DNA of 35,056 bases, taken from assembly GCA_024641735.1 (NCBI GenBank), contig JAHECN010000011.1, positions 1 to 35,056 of the forward strand, given 5' to 3'. The notes beneath the pieces were generated by a model. The model was given only the letters and a program-made list of their open reading frames with translations. It had not been told where the DNA came from and did not search any database. A program made the translations under genes and the position numbers. Source of the DNA: Gemmatimonadota bacterium. GTDB taxonomy: Bacteria; Gemmatimonadota; Gemmatimonadetes; Gemmatimonadales; GWC2-71-9. Shown piece after piece: positions 27,648 through 35,056 of the stretch. Positions within the stretch are counted from its first letter, which is position 1. Every line of letters starts with the position of its first letter.

Positions 27648-29818
27648 CCGTCGGACTCCATACGAGTACGCTTGAGAACGGCCCGCACTCTCGCGACGAG
27701 GGAGCGGGGTTGGACTGGCTTGGTGAGGTAATCCTGTGCGCCGAGCTCGAGGGCATGCATTTCCGTGTCGTCGGTTCGCGCCGTGAGCATGATGACGGGA
27801 ATGGATGCGGTGCCAACCGCGGCACGCATCTCTTCCAAGACGCCGAGGCCCGTCAGGCGAGGCATGTCGTGGTCGAGCAGGACCAAGTCGATGGCCTTGG
27901 TCTCGATCGCCTCGAGGGTGTCGAGGCCATCGGCCGCTTCGATAACCAGAAAACCATCCCGTTCCAGCACCGTCTTCACCAGCCGGCGCATCTGCGCATC
28001 GTCGTCCGCGAGGAGGATCGTCGCACCCGTGCCGTCCGCCGCCGCCGTCCCGCGCGTGGCTCGAGCCCCTGATTCCGCCACGAGTGCTGGGGTTGCCGAC
28101 CGGGCCGTGGCTGCATTCGTCTGATCAAGCGTCTCACCGAGGACACGGTGGATCTCGGCAAAGGAGGTCTGCCCATTCCAGAATCGGATCAGGCCACTCT
28201 CCCACAGCGTTCGCATGCCATGCGGACGCGCTGCGTCCAGGATGGCCTGCTGCGGGGCCCCTGCTTCGATGAGTCCGGAAACAGCACCCTCGATCGGCAG
28301 CAACTCAATCACGGCGAGGCGCCCCTTGAATCCGCTTCCGCCGCAGGCCTTGCAGCCAGCCCCCAACTGTGGGGTGAAGGTTCCCGTGTACCCCTCAGGG
28401 GGGCGTGCGTGCTCGGGAATGTCCTCCAGCGCGACCGGCGCCGCGCATCCTGGACAGATGCGTCGCACGAGTCGCTGGGCGACAACTCCCCGCAAGACCG
28501 TCCCGATCTTGAAGGAGTCGACACCCATGTCGCGCAGCCGCACGATGGCGGAGACGGCATCGTTCGTGTGCAGCGTGGAAAAGACGAAGTGCCCTGTCAA
28601 GCCGGCCTGGATGGCGATGGTGGCGGTTTCGCCATCACGAATTTCGCCGACCAGAACGATGTCCGGGTCCTGCCGAAGCACAGAGCGCAGCGCGGTCGCG
28701 AAGGTGAAGCCCTGCGCCTCGTTGACCTGCATCTGCGAGATGCCGTCGACGTCGTACTCGACGGGGTCCTCGACGGTGACGATGTTCACCTTGCCGGTGC
28801 GCAAGTGATTCAGCACCGCGTACAGCGTCGTGGTCTTGCCGGATCCCGTCGGGCCGGTGACAAGGACCATCCCCTCGCGGTGGCCAAGCATGCGCATCAA
28901 CACTTCCTCTTCCTCGATCGGCAGTGCCAAATCGGGGATGGAAGCGCGGAGATTGGACTTGTTCAGAATGCGGATCACCAGCTTCTCGCCGCGCCGCGCG
29001 ACCGGGGCGGTCGCGACCCGCATGTCCACCTCATGACCGGCCACGCGAATGGAGCTCCGTCCATCCTGCGGCGTCATCGAGTTGGTCACGTCGAGGCCAG
29101 CAATGATTTTCACGCGCCGGACCAAGGAAGGCCCCGCGGCCTCGGGAAGGCGCATGACCTCCTTGAGGATGCCATCCACGCGGTACCGCACGATGACGTG
29201 CACCCCTTCCATTTCGGAGTGGATATCACTCGCGCCAGCCTGCACGGCGTCTGCGATCATCGCATCGACGAGCTTCGACATCGGCGCGTCGAGCGCAGGA
29301 TCACGCTCCTCAGCCTCCTCCTGTCGCTCGATCTCGATTGCCGAAGGCGCCAATCCCAGGAGAAGGCGATTGATCGAGTTCTCCGGCCGATAGAACTCGT
29401 CCAGTTTCTCACTGATCGCGCTCGGGGACGCCACTTCCAGCGTGACATCCCGGCCAGTGAGAAAGCCGAGTTCTTGTTCCGCGTTCATGTCGCGCGGGTC
29501 GGCCGTCGCGATGCGCACGCTCTTCTCGTCCATCGCGATCGCGACCACGTGATACTTCCGGGCTGCCACTTCGGGCAAGACGGCCGTCGCGCGCGCCTCC
29601 GCGGTGCTCAAGTCTGCGATCGGGACGCGGAAGCGCCTGGCCAATTCCGCACAGATGACGGCGTCGGTCGCGAGCCCGGTCTCCACGACCGAACGCCACA
29701 TCCGCTGGTTGCGCATCGAGGCGAGCACCGAGACTCGCTCTGCCGGGACGATTCCGGCTTCGACCAGATAGGGGCCGAGCCAGGCATCGGGAGCAGTCGC
29801 GGAGTCAGGAGCGGTCAT
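27644..29818 (-). CDS. PilB/GspE-type assembly ATPase with C-terminal receiver domain
   Basis: Walker A GPTGSGKTTTLY, VLRQDPDIVLVGEIRDGETA, GHFVFSTLHTNDA, CPGC...CKACGGSGFKGR; then ILLADDDAQMRRL...DLVLLDHDMPRLTG...IMLTART...DYLTKPV. Confidence 0.93.
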   Translation of the reverse strand: MTAPDSATAPDAWLGPYLVEAGIVPAERVSVLASMRNQRMWRSVVETGLATDAVICAELARRFRVPIADLSTAEARATAVLPEVAARKYHVVAIAMDEKSVRIATADPRDMNAEQELGFLTGRDVTLEVASPSAISEKLDEFYRPENSINRLLLGLAPSAIEIERQEEAEERDPALDAPMSKLVDAMIADAVQAGASDIHSEMEGVHVIVRYRVDGILKEVMRLPEAAGPSLVRRVKIIAGLDVTNSMTPQDGRSSIRVAGHEVDMRVATAPVARRGEKLVIRILNKSNLRASIPDLALPIEEEEVLMRMLGHREGMVLVTGPTGSGKTTTLYAVLNHLRTGKVNIVTVEDPVEYDVDGISQMQVNEAQGFTFATALRSVLRQDPDIVLVGEIRDGETATIAIQAGLTGHFVFSTLHTNDAVSAIVRLRDMGVDSFKIGTVLRGVVAQRLVRRICPGCAAPVALEDIPEHARPPEGYTGTFTPQLGAGCKACGGSGFKGRLAVIELLPIEGAVSGLIEAGAPQQAILDAARPHGMRTLWESGLIRFWNGQTSFAEIHRVLGETLDQTNAATARSATPALVAESGARATRGTAAADGTGATILLADDDAQMRRLVKTVLERDGFLVIEAADGLDTLEAIETKAIDLVLLDHDMPRLTGLGVLEEMRAAVGTASIPVIMLTARTDDTEMHALELGAQDYLTKPVQPRSLVARVRAVLKRTRMESDG

Positions 29819-29861
29819 GGCGTTCCGAGGTCAATGGCGGTGAGGGGAGGCAGCGGCGCTG

Positions 29862-29890
29862 TTGTTCCACGCGTCCCGGAAAGATACGAT
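29862..29890 (+). promoter_or_regulatory. Candidate sigma-70 promoter upstream of aroA
   Basis: TTGTTC - 17 nt - TACGAT. Confidence 0.4.
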
Positions 29891-31217
29891 TCTTGTTCGT
29901 CAAGTTGGACCCCCCGGCTTTCTGGAGTCCCCTCTGTCTTCTGGTCACTCGTTCGTCGTACGCGGTTCACATCGGGTCCCTGGGGACAAGAGTGTGACGC
30001 ATCGCGCATTGATGTTTGCGGCGCTTGCCCCCGGTGCATCCATTATCGGCGGGGCTCTGACCTCGCTCGATGCCAAGTCCTCAGCCCGCGTGCTCCGGGC
30101 CTTGGGAGCCCAAATTGGCCCCCTTCGACCCGATTCCGTGATCAATGTGACCGGGAAGCCGCGCCTTGTCTCTCCGCGTGTTGCGCTCAATTGTGGCAAT
30201 TCCGGGACCACGGCCCGCCTGATGCTCGGAATCCTGGCCGGACACCCCGTTTCCGCAACCCTCACCGGGGATCAATCCCTGCGGAAGCGTCCCATGCGCC
30301 GGGTGACAGCGCCCCTTTCGGCTATGGGCGCCATGGTGACCGAGGGGGACCGAGACGGGCTCCCCCTCACCATCCGTGGCGGTAAGCTCCGCCCATTGCG
30401 CTCCGAACTGCCGATCGCCTCGGCTCAGGTCAAGAGCGCGCTCCTCTTGGCTGGTGCGGTGGGAGGGGTCGAAGTTGCCCTCAGAGAGGTCGCGGTGACC
30501 CGGGACCACACGGAGCGGATGCTGGGTGCCCACGGATTCACGGTCTCTCGGAGTCGGGGATGGCTCCAATTTGCTCCGACCGGCGCGTTCCGCCCCTTTG
30601 CGCTGCAGGTTCCCGGGGATCCCTCCTCGGCCGCTTTCCTGCTCGCCGCGGCCTGTCTGGCGGAGGGTGGGGAGATCTGCGTTCATGCGGTCGGCCTAAA
30701 CCCGACTCGCACGGGATACCTCAATCTGCTGACCCGGATGGGTGCGACAATCGAGGTGTTCGACGAGGAAGAGCCCTTTGGGGAGCCGACGGGGAATCTT
30801 GTGACCCGCCCCGCAGCCCTAAAGGCCATCGACGTCCAACCGGCGGAGATCCCCGGTGTCATTGATGAAATCCCGATGCTCGCCTGCCTTGCCGCCCGAG
30901 CGGAGGGGACGACGCGCTTCCGGGGTGTCGCGGAGCTGCGGGTCAAAGAGAGCGATCGCTTTGCCTTGATCGTCCAGAACCTGCGGGCTGTTGGCGTCGA
31001 AGCGGCCGCAGAGGGGGATGATTTGCTGGTGACTGGGCAGGAAGGGCCATTCCGGGGAAAGGTCGTCACGGCCGGGGATCACCGGATCGCGATGGCGTTC
31101 GCCGTCCTTGGGACGACCCGCGGCTCCCGAATCATCGTCGATGACCCGGCGTGCGCCGATGTCTCGTTCCCGGGCTTTGCGGACGCTCTCGGGGCGCTCT
31201 TCGGGAGGCAGGGATGA
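29862..31217 (+). CDS. aroA: 3-phosphoshikimate 1-carboxyvinyltransferase (EPSP synthase); start uncertain
   Basis: HRVPGDKSVTHRALMFAALAPG, LNCGNSGTTARLMLGILAG, AELRVKESDRFALI, DHRIAMAFAVLG. Confidence 0.94.
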   Translation: MFHASRKDTILVRQVGPPGFLESPLSSGHSFVVRGSHRVPGDKSVTHRALMFAALAPGASIIGGALTSLDAKSSARVLRALGAQIGPLRPDSVINVTGKPRLVSPRVALNCGNSGTTARLMLGILAGHPVSATLTGDQSLRKRPMRRVTAPLSAMGAMVTEGDRDGLPLTIRGGKLRPLRSELPIASAQVKSALLLAGAVGGVEVALREVAVTRDHTERMLGAHGFTVSRSRGWLQFAPTGAFRPFALQVPGDPSSAAFLLAAACLAEGGEICVHAVGLNPTRTGYLNLLTRMGATIEVFDEEEPFGEPTGNLVTRPAALKAIDVQPAEIPGVIDEIPMLACLAARAEGTTRFRGVAELRVKESDRFALIVQNLRAVGVEAAAEGDDLLVTGQEGPFRGKVVTAGDHRIAMAFAVLGTTRGSRIIVDDPACADVSFPGFADALGALFGRQG

Positions 31218-31891
31218 CGCGACGGATCGTGGCGATTGATGGTCCCGCCGCCTCCGGGAAGTCCAGCACCGCCGCGGCCGTGGCAGCCCATCTCGGGCTG
31301 CGACACGTCGACTCCGGGGCGCTCTACCGGGCCATGACGTGGCTCGCGCTCCGGCATCGTCTCACAGACGCGGCAGCCATCGTCTCGGCTGCCGACGCCG
31401 CCGAGGTCGTGCTGTCCCCGATCGACCACGGGTTCGTGGTACTGGCGTCAGGAAATGATATCGAAAACGCAATTCGAACCGAGGAAGTGACCGCGGAGGT
31501 GTCCCGGATTGCCGCGCTTCCCGAGGTTCGGGACTGGGTCAATCGGCGGTTGCGTGATGCTCTGGCCCATGCGGGAGGGGGGGTCATGGACGGCCGTGAC
31601 ATCGGGACCGTGGTCTTTCCGGATGCGGCGCTGAAAGTCTTTCTGACGGCCTCTCCCGAGGCGCGGGCACGACGACGCCTCCTGCAGCGTGGGGAGGCGG
31701 TCGCCCCGGGGGTCCTTCGGGCGGAAGCGGCGCAGCTCGCCGAACGGGACCGCTTGGACGCTGGGCGAGCGGTCGCCCCGCTCCGGCAAGCGGAGGATGC
31801 GATCTACCTCGACACCAGCGAGATGGCGTTCGAGGCGCAAGTGGCCCAAATCGTCCGGTGGGCCGCGGAGAAAGGGTTGCTGCCGGGGTGA
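31214..31891 (+). CDS. cmk: Cytidylate kinase
   Basis: RRIVAIDGPAASGKSSTAAAVA, VDSGALYRAMTWLAL, MDGRDIGTVVFPDA; ATGA overlap with aroA. Confidence 0.95.
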   Translation: MTRRIVAIDGPAASGKSSTAAAVAAHLGLRHVDSGALYRAMTWLALRHRLTDAAAIVSAADAAEVVLSPIDHGFVVLASGNDIENAIRTEEVTAEVSRIAALPEVRDWVNRRLRDALAHAGGGVMDGRDIGTVVFPDAALKVFLTASPEARARRRLLQRGEAVAPGVLRAEAAQLAERDRLDAGRAVAPLRQAEDAIYLDTSEMAFEAQVAQIVRWAAEKGLLPG

Positions 31892-31999
31892 CGGGCACGT
31901 ATCCTTCTTGGCTGGCCCGAGATCGGGTCTGCTGAGGAATTACCCTCATCCCGCGGCACAGTCGCCCCGGCCTCTCGCAGTCGTATGGATCCCCTCCGA

Positions 32000-33856
32000 A
32001 TGTCTGAAACCGAAACCCCGACCGAAGCGACCCTCGACGAAACCCCGGCTGTCGCGGTGATCGACGAGACTCCCGCCGCGCCCACCTACGAATCGACGCC
32101 CACGATGCCATTCGTCGGCTCGACCGGCATGCGCGTCCGCGAAGATTTCTACGACGACGAGTACACCTCTGAGGAATACGAGGACATGCTCACCCTCTAC
32201 GAGGGGACGATGTCCCAGATCGTCGAGGGCGAGATCGTCAAGTCGAAGATTCTCCGCATCACGGACAACGCGGTCATCCTCGATGTCGGGTTCAAGTCGG
32301 AAGGATCCGTTCCACTCGACGAGTTCAAGGAGCCGCAGAACCTCCAGGTCGGCGATGAGGTCGAGGTCTTCCTCGAGCACCTCGAGGACTCGGAAGGCGC
32401 TGTCGTGCTGTCGAAGAAGAAGGCCGACTTCATGCGCGTCTGGGAGAAGATCCGCGTCGCGCACGAGTCGGATCAGCCGGTCGAAGGCACGCTGATGAAG
32501 AAGATCAAGGGCGGCGTGGTCGTGAACCTGATGGGCGTCGATGCCTTCCTCCCCGGGTCGCAGATCGCGCTCCGTCGGGTGCCGAACATCGACGAGCTCC
32601 TCGGCTCGACCTACGAGTTCAAGATCATCAAGCTCAACAAGCGTCGGCGGAACATCGTCGTCTCGCGTCGCGTGATCCTCGAGAACGAGCGGGCGCACAA
32701 GCGCGAGCACCTGATGAAGGAGCTCGAGGTCGGTCAGGTCCGGAAGGGCATCGTCAAGAACATCACCGACTTCGGCGCATTCATCGATCTTGGCGGCGTC
32801 GACGGCCTGTTGCACATCACGGACATGTCGTACGGCCGCGTCTCGCATCCGAGCGAGCTGGTCGGCATCGGCCGCGAAGTCGACGTCAAGATCCTCGACA
32901 TCGATTGGCAGCGTGAGCGGATCTCGCTCGGCATGAAGCAGCTCCAGTCCTACCCGTGGCAGAACGTCGCCGAGAAGTATCCGGTCGGCGGCCGCGTGCA
33001 GGGCAAGGTCGTCTCGATCACCAACTACGGCGCTTTCGTGGAGCTGGAGCCGGGAATCGAAGGCCTGGTGCACATCTCCGAGATGAGCTGGACGCGGAAC
33101 GTGCGTCACCCGAGCAAGATTGTGTCGATCGGCGAGACGATCGAGGCGGTGGTGCTCAAGGTCGACGAGTCGGAGGAGAAGATCTCCCTCGGCATGAAGC
33201 AGACCGAGCAGGATCCGTGGATGGTGTTGCCGGTGCGCTACCCGATCGGCACCCGCATCACCGGCAAGGTCCGCAACCTCACCTCCTTCGGCGCGTTCGT
33301 CGAAATCGAGGCCGGGATCGACGGCTTGATCCACATCTCGGACATGTCGTGGACCAAGCGCGTGCAGCATCCGTCGGAAGTCGTCAAGAAGGGCGACACG
33401 GTGGATGTGGTGATCCTGAACATCGATGCCGACAACAAGCGCATCTCGCTCGGCCTCAAGCAGGCCACCGATGACCCGTGGCTCACGATCGGCGAGAAGT
33501 TGCCGGTCGGTACGGAGCTTCGCGCCAAGGTGCTCCGCCCGGTCGACAAGGGGATCGTCCTCGATCTCGGCAACGACATCGAAGGCTTCGCGCCGGTGTC
33601 CCAGATGGGTATCGGGCACGACCAAAATCCTGAGGATGCGGTCGTCCTCAGCCAGGAAGTGATCGTCAAGATCCTCGAAGTCGATCCGATCCATCACCGG
33701 GTCGTCGTCGCCATCATCGAGTATCCGGAAGACGGCATCCCGGAGCCGGGTACCGCGCCGCGCCTCTCCGAAATGGCGAAGCTCCCCGAGCACACCGACG
33801 ACGTCGAGATCGACATGTCGGAAGTCGATATGGACGAGGACGAAGACGACAGCTGA
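32000..33856 (+). CDS. rpsA: 30S ribosomal protein S1
   Basis: Multiple S1 repeats (KGIVKNITDFGAFIDLGGVDGLLHITDMSY, GKVVSITNYGAFVELEPGIEGLVHISEMSW, GKVRNLTSFGAFVEIEAGIDGLIHISDMSW). Confidence 0.95.
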   Translation: MSETETPTEATLDETPAVAVIDETPAAPTYESTPTMPFVGSTGMRVREDFYDDEYTSEEYEDMLTLYEGTMSQIVEGEIVKSKILRITDNAVILDVGFKSEGSVPLDEFKEPQNLQVGDEVEVFLEHLEDSEGAVVLSKKKADFMRVWEKIRVAHESDQPVEGTLMKKIKGGVVVNLMGVDAFLPGSQIALRRVPNIDELLGSTYEFKIIKLNKRRRNIVVSRRVILENERAHKREHLMKELEVGQVRKGIVKNITDFGAFIDLGGVDGLLHITDMSYGRVSHPSELVGIGREVDVKILDIDWQRERISLGMKQLQSYPWQNVAEKYPVGGRVQGKVVSITNYGAFVELEPGIEGLVHISEMSWTRNVRHPSKIVSIGETIEAVVLKVDESEEKISLGMKQTEQDPWMVLPVRYPIGTRITGKVRNLTSFGAFVEIEAGIDGLIHISDMSWTKRVQHPSEVVKKGDTVDVVILNIDADNKRISLGLKQATDDPWLTIGEKLPVGTELRAKVLRPVDKGIVLDLGNDIEGFAPVSQMGIGHDQNPEDAVVLSQEVIVKILEVDPIHHRVVVAIIEYPEDGIPEPGTAPRLSEMAKLPEHTDDVEIDMSEVDMDEDEDDS

Positions 33857-33891
33857 GTCGATTCTCGACTCGGAGGTCTGCACAAAACAGG

Positions 33892-33917
33892 CGGGGCGTC
33901 ACTGCGGTGGCGCCCCG
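33892..33917 (+). terminator. Terminator-like hairpin downstream of rpsA
   Basis: CGGGGCGTCAC-TGCG-GTGGCGCCCCG, 11-bp stem, weak U-tract. Confidence 0.6.
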
Positions 33918-33999
33918 TTCGTGTGTCTCAGGGAGCATCGCTGTCGCCCACTCAGGCCCCGTCACTTTCCCCGTTCCCTCATCCCCCGTACCTTCCAGC

Positions 34000-35056
<1,057 letters not shown>

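Noticed and set aside
28148-30385. 745-aa plus-strand ORF opposite PilB-REC
   Set aside because: Antisense to a well-supported ATPase; composition artefact with no domain signature.
31946-33883. 645-aa minus-strand ORF opposite rpsA
   Set aside because: Antisense to a clear multi-S1-domain protein; long antisense ORFs are expected from GC-rich codon bias, and the translation is Asp/Arg/His/Leu-rich with no recognisable domain.

Overview
The window is a GC-rich bacterial chromosome segment. Gemmatimonadota affiliation is plausible from gene content but is inference. Most of it is housekeeping. A long co-directional block runs infC-rpmI-rplT-pheS-pheT-(coiled coil)-zapA-rny-folD-xseA-xseB-ispA-dxs-nadK-recN at about 9.2-24.0 kb, with mostly overlapping stop/start codons. 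Upstream of it are a truncated BNR/sortilin-like secreted protein, an FAD-linked oxidase divergent from an atypical zinc-ribbon SDR, and a rex-exonuclease-MBL operon. Downstream are an outer-membrane-like protein, tRNA-Leu(UAA), a small type IV pilus-like locus, aroA-cmk-rpsA and a truncated acyl-CoA carboxylase. Points most worth a second look: (1) a pilus-like mini-locus with a classical prepilin, a homologous pilin-like paralogue lacking the prepilin-peptidase motif, a PilB ATPase with a C-terminal receiver domain, a stand-alone receiver and a membrane protein; (2) an infC leader with a near-consensus promoter, hairpins, an intrinsic terminator and an apparent CTG start; (3) a Rex operator directly abutting the rex ATG; (4) intergenic REP-like palindromes paired with 7-bp-periodic arrays; (5) a coiled-coil ORF coupled to zapA that could be a ZapB analogue. 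No CRISPR array, transposase, prophage or obvious defence island was seen. All calls come from reading sequence and translations; no searches were run.
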